Shown here: one piece after another, positions 49,306-57,123 of the stretch
Layout of the letters: each line of letters begins with the position of its first letter
Numbering within the stretch: the stretch's first letter is position 1
NCBI RefSeq assembly: GCF_023703775.1
Contig: NZ_CP098514.1
Coordinates: forward strand, 1,488,001 to 1,552,000
From: Haloplanus sp. GDY1
GTDB lineage: Archaea; Halobacteriota; Halobacteria; Halobacteriales; Haloferacaceae
Length of the DNA: 64,000 bases
Reading direction: 5' to 3'
Notes under the pieces: generated by a model
The model's input: only the letters and a program-made list of their open reading frames with translations
The model's database searches: none
What the model was told of the DNA's origin: nothing
Translations under genes and position numbers: made by a program

Positions 49306-50076
49306 ATGAACGTCGCAGAACGCGTCCACGTGATGCCGCTCGGGTTCGAACACGACCGGATCGTCGAACCGGCAGTCGAGTACCGGGCCGACCGGGTGAT
49401 CCTGCTCGACTGGATCGCCGACGACATCGAGCGCCCGGCGTACCACGAGGACGTACTCGCCGATCTCGACTCGGCGGGCATCGACGTCGAGCGCCGGGAG
49501 TGTGCGCTGTTCGACCTCTACGACTCCATCGCGGTCGTCGCGGAGATCGCGACCGACGAGGCGACCCCCGACGGCGAGGACGACGTCGCCAACGAGGTGT
49601 ACGTCAACCTCGCGACGGGGAGCAAGATCACCGCCATCGGCGGCATGATCGCGTGCATGGTGACCGGGGCCGCCCATCCCTACTACGTCCGCGCCGAGCG
49701 CTACGCCTCGGGGACCGAACCGGTGGGGTACGGGATGGAACTCGCCATCGATCTCCCGACGTATCCCATGGACCGCCCCGACCGCCAGCAGATCGCGGTA
49801 CTGGACCGACTCGTCGAGGAGGGAGCCTGCTCGAAGAAGGCGCTGATCCGCTTCGGCGCCGACCGCGACCTCCCGTTCATCCGGGACTGCGACCGACCGT
49901 TCGACGGGTCGGGAAAACCGACGAAACAGGCGTACGCGCGACTCCGACGGCACGTCGTCGACCCGCTCCGGGAGCGGGAGTTCGTGACCGTCGAGGCCGC
50001 CGGGACGACCCGGCGGGTGCGGGCGACGGAGGCCGGACGGAACGCCCGCCGGGCGTTCGGCTACGTCCTCGATTAG
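49306..50076 (+). CDS. CARF-like N-terminal domain fused to winged helix (HFX_2341/DUF6293-like regulator)
   Basis: 256 residues. The N-terminal half (1-150) is a Rossmann-like domain: VHVMPLGFEHDRIVEPAVEYRADRVILLDW, VIAVVAEIATDEA-like helices, and EVYVNLATGSKITAIGGMIACMVTG, which occupies the place of the ligand loop N-x-T-x-G-T-K in CARF domains of Csa3-type CRISPR regulators. The C-terminal half (about 165-256, QQIAVLDRLVEEGACSKKALIRFG..RLRRHVVDPLREREFVTVEAAGTTRRVRATEAGRNARRAFGY) is a winged helix. I believe this is the family named after HFX_2341 (DUF6293). No CRISPR or cas gene is in the window, so it may sense another nucleotide ligand. Confidence 0.85.
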   Translation: MNVAERVHVMPLGFEHDRIVEPAVEYRADRVILLDWIADDIERPAYHEDVLADLDSAGIDVERRECALFDLYDSIAVVAEIATDEATPDGEDDVANEVYVNLATGSKITAIGGMIACMVTGAAHPYYVRAERYASGTEPVGYGMELAIDLPTYPMDRPDRQQIAVLDRLVEEGACSKKALIRFGADRDLPFIRDCDRPFDGSGKPTKQAYARLRRHVVDPLREREFVTVEAAGTTRRVRATEAGRNARRAFGYVLD

Positions 50077-50423
50077 TCCAGCCGCTCGACGACCCGTCGA
50101 AGCCGGTCGTCGTCGCCGAAGGCCTCGACCAGCGTCGTCGTCTCGTGTGCGAGTTCGTACGCGGGTCGCCCCTTGCCGACGGGCGACCGCTCGCCGTCGT
50201 CCGCCGTCCGGACGTGCTCCGCGGCGTCGAGTTCGTTGAGTGCGCGGGTCACGTCGGCCTCGGAGACGGAGCCAACCACGTCCTCGACGTCGGTGGCTTC
50301 CTCGGCACAGACGCGGGCGATTTCGCCGGCGTGGGCCGGCGTCTCTCCCGCGTCCGACAGGCGTGCGATGCCGAGCAGGGTGAGTCGCTGGACGAGCGTC
50401 GTCGAGTCGAGCCGGTCGGACAT
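50073..50423 (-). CDS. Winged-helix protein convergent to the CARF-like regulator
   Basis: 116 residues from ATG 50423 (MSDRLDSTTLVQRLTLLG). Winged helix: LVQRLTLLGIARLSDAGETPAHAGEIARVCAEEATDVEDVVGSVSEADVTRALNELDAAEHVRTADDG then VGKGRPAYELAH as the wing. Likely DNA-binding. It converges on the CARF-like gene with a 4-base stop overlap. Function unknown; conserved haloarchaeal family likely. Confidence 0.8.
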   Translation of the reverse strand: MSDRLDSTTLVQRLTLLGIARLSDAGETPAHAGEIARVCAEEATDVEDVVGSVSEADVTRALNELDAAEHVRTADDGERSPVGKGRPAYELAHETTTLVEAFGDDDRLRRVVERLD

Positions 50424-50499
50424 ACGTGTCACCTGAACGTCTCCCCTCAACTACCTTTCGAGGCGCGTCCGGGGGCGGACGGCTGGACGCCGACGGCCG

Positions 50500-51252
50500 T
50501 CACTCGTCGGCGTCGACGAGCGGCGCGGTCGACCGGTACACCATCCGCATCGGCAGCCCGGTCGCGTCGGTCTCGGGCTCCGGAGGGAGGGTCCGCAGTT
50601 CGCCCGGTCCCGGACGGGCCGTGTAGGCGAGCGCCACGGCGTCGAGGACGTCGTCGACGCCGACCTCCGCGCCGCCGGTCGCCTCCGCGGCCGACTGCAC
50701 CACCGGAGGGGCGTCGCGGTCGAACTCGGCGAGCGTGCGCATCCGCTCGGCGTAGCCGCCGGCGGTCAGCTTCGAGTACTCCAGGGGCTCGTCGGCGAAG
50801 GCGCGAAAGCACACCTCGGGGTGAGCCTCGGCGATCACCTCGCGGGCCTCCGGCAGTTCCTGCAGCAGTTCGTCGACCGCGGCGATGTCGTCGCTGATGG
50901 CGAAGGCCTGTTTCGTGAGGCCCGTGCCCGTCTTGCGTTCGTTGACACGCTTGGCCGCGGGGTAGCGGCGCTTGCGCGTCGCCTCCCGGACCGGCGGCGT
51001 GAACACCGCCGACCGCCTCGGCCCGAGCACCTCCCGGGCGAGCCGTTCACACGCCCGTCCCGTCGAGCCCTCCTCGATCAGGCCGATGGGGACGTCGAGC
51101 AGGATCCGCTCGGCGCGCTCCTCGTACCGGAGCCAGAGGTCGCCGACCTCCTCGAAGACGGCGGCGTGATCGAACTCCCCGACGCCGAACGCGACGGCGA
51201 CCCACGACCCCGAACTCACGTCCGCGCCGACGTACAGCGGGTCGTCGCTCAT
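50500..51252 (-). CDS. DUF429 protein (predicted RNase H-like nuclease)
   Basis: 250 residues from ATG 51252 (MSDDPLYVGADVSSGSWVAVAFG); GTG one codon earlier is possible. RNase H-like pattern: first Asp in VGADVSSG, then DVPIGLIEEGSTGRACERLARE, VFTPPVREATRKRRYPAAKRVNERKTGTGLTKQAFAI, EAHPEVCFRAF and the C-terminal VDDVLDAVALAYTA. Members are predicted nucleases without experimental proof. Acidic residues at the expected strands are retained. Stands alone on the minus strand, upstream of a wHTH gene by 76 bases. Confidence 0.9.
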   Translation of the reverse strand: MSDDPLYVGADVSSGSWVAVAFGVGEFDHAAVFEEVGDLWLRYEERAERILLDVPIGLIEEGSTGRACERLAREVLGPRRSAVFTPPVREATRKRRYPAAKRVNERKTGTGLTKQAFAISDDIAAVDELLQELPEAREVIAEAHPEVCFRAFADEPLEYSKLTAGGYAERMRTLAEFDRDAPPVVQSAAEATGGAEVGVDDVLDAVALAYTARPGPGELRTLPPEPETDATGLPMRMVYRSTAPLVDADE

Positions 51253-51276
51253 CACCCGAGACCAGTCGGTGCCGAC

Positions 51277-52983
51277 CTAAAAACCAGTCGCCTCCGAGAG
51301 CGTGAGGACGATCCTGACGCCGTCCCGATAGTCGGGGTCGACGGTCGCGCCCCAGCCGTGAACTTGGGCGAGCGTCCGGACCATCGGGAGAGCGGTGCCG
51401 ACCGCCCCGTGGCCCGCCGCGTCCCCGTACTCGAAGTACTGCTCCGGGTCGCCCGTCGGCGGGTCGCCGTCGCCGGTGATCGTCAGGTCGCCGTCCCGCC
51501 GGTCGACGACCACCGACGTCGCGCCGCTGTCGAGGAAGAACTCGAACGCCCGCTCGAGGAGCACCTCGAACCGGGCCGGATCGGCCGGCACCGACCCCTC
51601 GCACTCGACGGCGAGGGCGGCGTCGCCGTGATCGGTCCCCGCCCAGGCCGCCCGGGCCACCCGGGGGACGTCGACCGGCTCGGGGTCGGTCACCGTCTGA
51701 CCGTACTGCGCGAGCGTCGCGAAGTCGTTCATCAGCCGCGTGGTCCGATCGGTCGTGTCGGTCGCGGTCCGGAGCGCCTCCCGGGCCGCGGCCACCTCGC
51801 CGGCGTCGAGCCGCGCCGCCGCCGAGCGGACGTTGCCGCGGATGACCGTCACCGCGTTCCGGAGCTCGTGTCGCATCCCCCTCGCGAGGTCCTCCAGTTG
51901 CCGGTCGTGCCGTTCGAGTTCGCGGCGGTGGCGCTCGATCCGGGTCACGTCAGAGAAGACGACGACCCGCGAGAGCGAGCCCTGGCCGACGTCGAAGGCG
52001 TTCTCGGTCACCACGTAGTGCCGGGGCTCGCCCTCGACCTCGACGTCGACGACCCCGTCATCGTCGTCGAGCGCCGCCGCCACCGCCGGGAGCGCGTCCA
52101 GCGGGTCGCCGACCGCGCCGTCGAGAGCCGGGAACAGCCGCCGTGCCGCGTCGTTGAACTCGCGGATGCGGCGGTCGTCGTCGAGGAATATCGTCGCCCC
52201 CTCGACGCCGTCGGTGAGCTGAACGGCGAAAAAGCGGTCCTCGAAGACGAACAGCGTCCCGACGGCGAAGGCCGCCACGCCGAGGGGGGCGTGGATCACG
52301 TCGATCAGGAGCGGCGACGCGTAGCCGACGATGTCGAGGACGACCGGCGCGCCGGAGAGCCCGACCAGAACGGCGAGGGGGCGGGCGTCGTAGTCGGCCT
52401 CCCGGAACGTCTCGAACAGGGCGAACATGCCGACGGTCGCGAGCGTGTAGGAGAGCCCCGTCACGATCCAGTGAAACAGCCCCTGTCGGATCGCCAGATG
52501 TGGGAAAGGCGACGCGACGAACCCCGTGGTGAAATAGAGGTGGTGGAGTGGGTTCGTGAGCTTCACCGCGACGACGACGAGATACAGGGCGACCGCGGCC
52601 CGCCGGTAGGTCGACCGGCGGTGGTAGCTCCGTCCGGTGTACGCGGAGCAGAAGTAGAGCCAGGCGAAGACGGTGCTGAACCCGAGGACGAGACCGAGCA
52701 GATAGACGGCGGTCTTCGCGGAGCGACCGGACAGGAGGAGGAGGACGGCGTGGGAGGCGGCCCAGCCGCTCGTCGTGACGAGCAGGGCGACGAGACCGCG
52801 GCGCGTCGCGGCGTCCTCGACGCGACGGGCGCGGACGGCACCGGCGACACAGCCCACGGCCGCCATCGTGAACACGAGGGCGTACGCGACGGGGGCGGAC
52901 ACTCCGACGACCAACGCTCTGTCCCCCCGTAGGATCGAGCGGTAACCAATCCTTCGGTACAGGAAGGCCGCCGGCCGTGGCAT
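51277..52983 (-). CDS. Membrane histidine kinase with seven-helix sensor and atypical ATPase domain
   Basis: 568 residues from ATG 52983 (MPRPAAFLYRRIGYRS), which lies about 25 bases after CATAAG; the frame to 53127 crosses the promoter. Seven membrane segments (about 25-235, 7TM histidine-kinase sensor type), a PAS domain (about 245-355, GATIFLDDDRRIREFNDAARRLFP), HisKA with GMRHELRNAVTVIRGN (His about 371) and a HATPase-like domain. In the ATPase the N box reads LLERAFEFFLDSGAT (no Asn) and the G1 box reads GDGDPPTGDPEQYFEYG, both unlike active kinases. ATP binding is uncertain; it may act as a phosphatase or dock to others. Confidence 0.85.
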   Translation of the reverse strand: MPRPAAFLYRRIGYRSILRGDRALVVGVSAPVAYALVFTMAAVGCVAGAVRARRVEDAATRRGLVALLVTTSGWAASHAVLLLLSGRSAKTAVYLLGLVLGFSTVFAWLYFCSAYTGRSYHRRSTYRRAAVALYLVVVAVKLTNPLHHLYFTTGFVASPFPHLAIRQGLFHWIVTGLSYTLATVGMFALFETFREADYDARPLAVLVGLSGAPVVLDIVGYASPLLIDVIHAPLGVAAFAVGTLFVFEDRFFAVQLTDGVEGATIFLDDDRRIREFNDAARRLFPALDGAVGDPLDALPAVAAALDDDDGVVDVEVEGEPRHYVVTENAFDVGQGSLSRVVVFSDVTRIERHRRELERHDRQLEDLARGMRHELRNAVTVIRGNVRSAAARLDAGEVAAAREALRTATDTTDRTTRLMNDFATLAQYGQTVTDPEPVDVPRVARAAWAGTDHGDAALAVECEGSVPADPARFEVLLERAFEFFLDSGATSVVVDRRDGDLTITGDGDPPTGDPEQYFEYGDAAGHGAVGTALPMVRTLAQVHGWGATVDPDYRDGVRIVLTLSEATGF

Positions 52984-53004
52984 GAGTGGCCTACTCACGG
53001 AAGC

Positions 53005-53010
53005 CTTATG
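53005..53010. promoter_or_regulatory. Shared bidirectional TATA-like box
   Basis: CTTATG on the plus strand reads CATAAG on the minus strand. It is about 30 bases before the cold-shock ATG (53038) and about 24 bases before the histidine kinase ATG (52983). One box may serve both genes, each with a leaderless message. Confidence 0.45.
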
Positions 53011-53037
53011 CGTCGAGGGGGCCTCCGTACGATTGCA

Positions 53038-53232
53038 ATGGCAACTGGTACGGTTGATTTCTTCAACGACACTGGCGGTTACGGCTTTATCGAGACTGAG
53101 GACGCGGACGACGACGTGTTCTTCCACATGGAGGACGTGGGCGGCCCGGACCTCGAAGAAGGACAGGAACTCGAATTCGAAATCGAGGACTCCCCCAAGG
53201 GTCCCCGCGCGACCAACGTCGTTCGCCTGTAA
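53038..53232 (+). CDS. Cold-shock domain protein, CspA type
   Basis: 64 residues. Cold-shock OB fold: ATGTVDFFNDTGGYGFIETEDADDDVFFHMEDV contains RNP1 (GYGFIE) and RNP2 (VFFHM). The usual basic/aromatic surface is retained but acidic residues replace many Lys, as in other halophiles. It binds single-stranded RNA or DNA and prevents structure formation. The gene is divergent from the membrane histidine kinase at 52983. Confidence 0.95.
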   Translation: MATGTVDFFNDTGGYGFIETEDADDDVFFHMEDVGGPDLEEGQELEFEIEDSPKGPRATNVVRL

Positions 53233-53364
53233 GGCGACGACGGCACTTCTCGCCGATTTCCACGATTTTTGCGTGACTACCGCCGCCAGCGGCGGCGCCG
53301 CCGATTCTCAGGCCTGAGAACACGAACGGCACGTTGAAACCCGTGGACGACGACGACCCGACGA

Positions 53365-54945
53365 ATGGACCCGTCCGCCCGCCGAGTCGCGCTCGTCGCC
53401 CTGGTCGTCGCGGTGGGGGTGGGCTCGCTCGCCCCCGGCGCGGGAGTGGCCGGCCAGACGCCGCCGGCGATCACCGTCACCGTCGACGGGACGGCCGTGG
53501 CCGACGGCAACGCCACGCTGGTCGAGACCGATCCGACCGTCGGCGTCACCGTCGACGCCGATCGGTCGATCCGCGTCGTCTCCGTGCGCGTCGACGGGAC
53601 GACCCAGCGGCGGTTCTCGCCCAACGCCACCTCGTTCGACCGGTCGATCGACCTCGCCCTCGCGAGCGGCGAACACACCCTCTCGGTCGTGGTGAAGACC
53701 GACGACGTCACCACCCACGAGGTGACGGTGACGAAGGACGCCGAGCGGCCCTACGTCGCCTACACCGCGCCGTTCGAGACCGACACCTACGCGCCGCCGC
53801 CGGAGACGGCGACGGTGAACCGCTCCCGAATCACCCTCGCGGGCGAGTTCACGGACGTCACCGGCGTCACCCACCTGCGCATCGTCCGCGAAGTCGAGTA
53901 CGAGGTGGGGTCGAACACGCGCGTCGACCGCGAAACCTACTCGGCGTCGGATCTGAACGGGTCGTTCGAGCAACGGATCTTCCTGGGAATGGGGACGAAC
54001 AACGTGACCGCCAGGTATCACGACGCGCTCGGCCACGTCCGGGAACACCGGGTGCAGATCACGGTCCAGGACACCGCGCCGCCGACGCTCGCGAACCTCT
54101 CGGCGGTGCGGCGGGGGCCCGAGACGCTCCGGCTCCGGGGCCGGGCGTCCGACAACGGCCAGCTCCGGAGCGTCTCGCTCAGTCCCGAGGGCGACTCCGG
54201 GACGACCTATCTGCTCCGTCCGACCATCGACCGGCCGAACCCCGCCCGCCAGCGCTCGACGTTCGACTCGAACGTCTCCCTCCATCCGGGCGTCACCGCC
54301 GTCGTCGTCACCGCCACCGACACCGCCGGGAACACCGTCGAACGGACCGTGACCGTCCGCCGGACCGTCGTTCCCGAACTTCGCTTCGACCGCGGGGGGA
54401 CGCGGTACGTCAACGGGACGACGGTCGTCGCCAGAGGGGTCGCGACCGACGGCGAAATCGTCGCCGCGAGCGTCGAGACGGTCGACCCCGCCACCGGTGA
54501 GGTGGTGGACATCGCCTCGCTGCACGACGGCGACATCGTCACCGATCTCTCCTTCGAACGGCACCTCGACGCGCCGGCGGGTCGGCAGGTGACGGTCCGG
54601 TTGCGCGTCATGGACTCCTCGGGGACCGAACACGTCACCACGCTGGACCGGCGGCTGACGGTCGAGACGCCGACGGCGACGCCCACACCGGCGCCGACGG
54701 CGACGCCCGCGCCGACCCCGACTCCCGACGCCACGGCTGCGCCGACGGCGACGCCCGCGCCGACCCCGACCCCCGACGCCGGCGGGGTGACCGTCCCCCT
54801 GGTCGGCGTGACGGTTCCGGTGCCGTCGGTGCTCGGCGCGTCCGTCGCCGTCCCCGTGCCGTTCGTGGGGCCGTTCGACGTACCGATCGTTCCGGTCGCA
54901 GCATTGTTCGTCCTCGGCCTCGGTGCCGTGGGCCGCCGTCGCTGA
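53365..54945 (+). CDS. Secreted Ig-like surface protein with Thr/Pro stalk and C-terminal membrane anchor
   Basis: 526 residues. Signal peptide (VALVALVVAVGVGSLAPGAGVAGQ). Several beta-rich Ig/cadherin-like repeats (35-435), such as VDGTAVADGNATLVETDPTVGVTVDADRSIRVVSVRVDGT and PTLANLSAVRRGPETLRLRGRASDNG, carry NxS/T glycosylation sites. A Thr/Pro-rich stalk (about 432-475, TPTATPTPAPTATPAPTPTP) precedes a hydrophobic segment ending in RRR. The end resembles PGF-CTERM-like sorting anchors but no PGF motif is visible, so archaeosortase processing is not claimed. Probably displayed on the S-layer. Confidence 0.8.
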   Translation: MDPSARRVALVALVVAVGVGSLAPGAGVAGQTPPAITVTVDGTAVADGNATLVETDPTVGVTVDADRSIRVVSVRVDGTTQRRFSPNATSFDRSIDLALASGEHTLSVVVKTDDVTTHEVTVTKDAERPYVAYTAPFETDTYAPPPETATVNRSRITLAGEFTDVTGVTHLRIVREVEYEVGSNTRVDRETYSASDLNGSFEQRIFLGMGTNNVTARYHDALGHVREHRVQITVQDTAPPTLANLSAVRRGPETLRLRGRASDNGQLRSVSLSPEGDSGTTYLLRPTIDRPNPARQRSTFDSNVSLHPGVTAVVVTATDTAGNTVERTVTVRRTVVPELRFDRGGTRYVNGTTVVARGVATDGEIVAASVETVDPATGEVVDIASLHDGDIVTDLSFERHLDAPAGRQVTVRLRVMDSSGTEHVTTLDRRLTVETPTATPTPAPTATPAPTPTPDATAAPTATPAPTPTPDAGGVTVPLVGVTVPVPSVLGASVAVPVPFVGPFDVPIVPVAALFVLGLGAVGRRR

Positions 54946-55045
54946 TGGGGTCGACGCTCCCGCGGATCCCGTTCGCCACAGCGGTTTTCCGACGGCGGCA
55001 CCTACCTGACGAGGAGGTGATGGTATCCCGCGCGACGCCCGCCCC

Positions 55046-55594
55046 GTGAGTACCCTCCATCTGACCGACGCGGTGACGACGGTCGGGGCCCGTCAGTGTG
55101 CGAACGCGACGCCCAGCCCGGACAAGCCGACGGTCATCGTCGTCGCCCTGGCGGGCTCACCGGGTCAGTGGCTCGACCGCTGGGAGCGAGCGGCCGACAC
55201 CGACACCGACCGCGCGACGTTCGTCGTCGACGACGCCACCTCGTGGCTGGCCGGCGACCCCCGCGACCGTCTCGCCGCCGAGTCGTCCCCGGACACCGAG
55301 GTGTGCGTGCGGACCGTCGCGTCGCCGGGCAACCTCACCGACATCGGCGTCACGCTGACCGAGGTGCTGGACGAGGAGTCGACGGAGCGGGCCCTCCTCT
55401 GTTTCCAGTCGCTGACGGTCCTGTTGCAGTACGCGCCGCTCGACGAGGTGTACCAGTTCCTCCACACGCTCGTCGCGCACGTCGACCGGGCCGGCGCGAC
55501 GGCGCATTTCCACCTTCACGAGGCCGCCCACGACGAGGAGACGGTCGACACCTTGCGCCCCCTCTTCGACCGGGTTCGCGGCGACGCCGAGTGA
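55046..55594 (+). CDS. Conserved haloarchaeal protein with RecA-like fold (DUF7504-like)
   Basis: 182 residues from GTG 55046. Pattern VIVVALAGSPGQWLDRWERAADTDTDRATFVVDD, then GNLTDIGVTLTEVLDEESTERALLCFQSLTVLLQYAPLDEVYQFLHTLVAHVDRAGATAHFHLHEAAHDEETVDTLRPLF resembles KaiC/RecA-like P-loop proteins that lack a true Walker A. The repeated His residues near the end (HFHLHEAAH) stand out. I believe it is the family DUF7504, often found near signalling genes. Function unknown. Confidence 0.78.
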   Translation: MSTLHLTDAVTTVGARQCANATPSPDKPTVIVVALAGSPGQWLDRWERAADTDTDRATFVVDDATSWLAGDPRDRLAAESSPDTEVCVRTVASPGNLTDIGVTLTEVLDEESTERALLCFQSLTVLLQYAPLDEVYQFLHTLVAHVDRAGATAHFHLHEAAHDEETVDTLRPLFDRVRGDAE

Positions 55595-55831
55595 TCAGGC
55601 GAGCGCCACGTAGCCGAAGTAGCCGCCGGCGAGGACGAGGCCGACGCCGGCGGCCCGGACCAGGTGTCGCCAGCGGTCCGGGAGCGGCGAGTCGGCGCCG
55701 TACTCCCCGCGCCCGCCGTCCGGGCGCCGGCCGACGGTGTGGGCCCGCACCACGGCCCCGGGCGCGAGCAGACAGACCGCCCCGAGCAGGAGGCCGAGCA
55801 CCGCCGCGAGGAGCGTCCGAAGGTCGGCCAT
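55595..55831 (-). CDS. Small membrane protein co-translated with htpX
   Basis: 78 residues from ATG 55831 (MADLRTLLAAVLGLLLGAV). Two membrane helices (about 3-22 and 60-78) with a basic/acidic loop (RPDGGRGEYGADSPLPDRWRHLVR) between them. The ATG overlaps the stop of htpX (TGATG), so the protein is co-translated and may be a partner or regulator of HtpX. No family recognised. Confidence 0.7.
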   Translation of the reverse strand: MADLRTLLAAVLGLLLGAVCLLAPGAVVRAHTVGRRPDGGRGEYGADSPLPDRWRHLVRAAGVGLVLAGGYFGYVALA

Positions 55832-56655
55832 CAGCCACGGAGGCGTTCGATCCGCTTCTCGACCGGCGGGTGGGTCGACAGGAGGCTCGCGAACCCGTCG
55901 CCGTCGCCGAAGATACAGAGCGCGTTCACCTGCTCGTCGACCGAGTCGTCGCGGTGCCGGGCGGTGTTGCTGATCTTCTCCAGGGCGCTCGCGAGCGGTT
56001 CGCCGCTCCCGATCTCCTCGGCGGCGTCGGCGTCGGCGACGTACTCGCGGTACCGCGAGATGGCGAAGACGAACAGCATCACGAGCATCTGTGTGATCTG
56101 GCCGACGACGATGGCGAGGAAGAAGTCCGCGATGTCGTTGTCGCCGGTCAGCAGCACGGCCCACTGGGCGACGATGGCGACGATGGAGGCGACGCCCTGC
56201 CCCAGCACCATCATCACCACGTCGCGGTTGCGGATGTGGGCGAGTTCGTGCGCCAGCACCCCCTCCACCTCGTCGGGGTCGAGCTGACGGAGGAGTTCCT
56301 GACTCACGACGACGGTTCCGGCGCCCTTCCGCCCGACAGCGAAGGCGTTGGGAACGCCCATCCGGGCGATCATCAGCCGCGGCTTGTCGATGCCCATGTC
56401 CTTCGAGAGCGACTCGACACGGCGGTGGATCTCTGGGTAGCGATCCTCCGGGAGGTCGTCGGCGCCGACGCTGCGCAGCGCCATCCACTTCCCGAGTTTG
56501 TACTGGACGCCGACGAAGACGACGCTACCGACGATCACCAGCGGGAACACGCCGGTTCCGAACATCCCCATCACGACGACGGCGGCGACGGCGTAGAACC
56601 CGAAGAGGATCGATCCCACGACCGCCATCCGCGCTTTCAGTCCGACGTGGCGCAT
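55831..56655 (-). CDS. htpX: M48 family membrane metalloprotease, HtpX type
   Basis: 274 residues. Two membrane segments near the N-terminus (about 11-32, 35-52). The zinc site is HELAHIRNRD (about 134-143) with the distal Glu in YREYVADADAAE. Typical IARMGVPNAFAVGRKGAGTVVVSQELL precedes it. HtpX removes damaged membrane proteins in the cytoplasmic membrane, usually under stress. Followed by a small membrane protein gene through a TGATG overlap. Confidence 0.95.
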   Translation of the reverse strand: MRHVGLKARMAVVGSILFGFYAVAAVVVMGMFGTGVFPLVIVGSVVFVGVQYKLGKWMALRSVGADDLPEDRYPEIHRRVESLSKDMGIDKPRLMIARMGVPNAFAVGRKGAGTVVVSQELLRQLDPDEVEGVLAHELAHIRNRDVVMMVLGQGVASIVAIVAQWAVLLTGDNDIADFFLAIVVGQITQMLVMLFVFAISRYREYVADADAAEEIGSGEPLASALEKISNTARHRDDSVDEQVNALCIFGDGDGFASLLSTHPPVEKRIERLRG

Positions 56656-56784
56656 GGGAGGGAGTCGCGCCCGCGGCCACTAATGTTCGGCGGTTCGCCG
56701 TGGTACCGATTCACGATCGCCCGAACCGTCGGTCACGCACGGATCGACCCGGCGACCGTGGGGAGTGTGGATGTCTGACGTACC

Positions 56785-56790
56785 TTTATA
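56785..56790 (+). promoter_or_regulatory. TATA box of the coiled-coil/smc/scpA operon
   Basis: TTTATA at 56785-56790, centred about 27 bases before the ATG at 56815, a textbook haloarchaeal box for a leaderless message. Confidence 0.75.
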
Positions 56791-56814
56791 CGTTCGGGGG
56801 CGCCTGATTGGTGC

Positions 56815-57105
56815 ATGAGCAACAGGGTGGAGGAGCTCGAATCGCAGGTCGCGGAACTGCAGGCCGCCGTGGACGGTCTCACCGAGGAACTGGTCGAGAC
56901 GCGGGAACGGCTGCGACAGCTCGAAGCCGACGAGGGCGTCGAGCACACGCGAGCACCGGAACCCCGCGAGTCCGACCCGGCCGAGACCGAGCCCACCCCG
57001 GAACCGGGGGACGCGGCCGAGGAGGAGGAAGAGGTAGACGCCGGAACCGAGGCGGAAGACGACGACGGCTCCGATTCGGACGGGAACGACATCATCGTCG
57101 CCTGA
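56815..57105 (+). CDS. Short coiled-coil, acidic-tail protein preceding smc (DUF7518-like)
   Basis: 96 residues. The first 45 residues form a coiled coil (VEELESQVAELQAAVDGLTEELVETRERLRQLE). The rest is acidic and disordered, ending DSDGNDIIVA. It is 18 bases upstream of smc and leads the operon under the TATA box at 56785. I recall this as a conserved haloarchaeal partner in front of smc (perhaps DUF7518). A role with SMC is inferred from position and coiled coil only. Confidence 0.85.
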   Translation: MSNRVEELESQVAELQAAVDGLTEELVETRERLRQLEADEGVEHTRAPEPRESDPAETEPTPEPGDAAEEEEEVDAGTEAEDDDGSDSDGNDIIVA

Positions 57106-57123
57106 TCGGGGCCACCACCCCTC

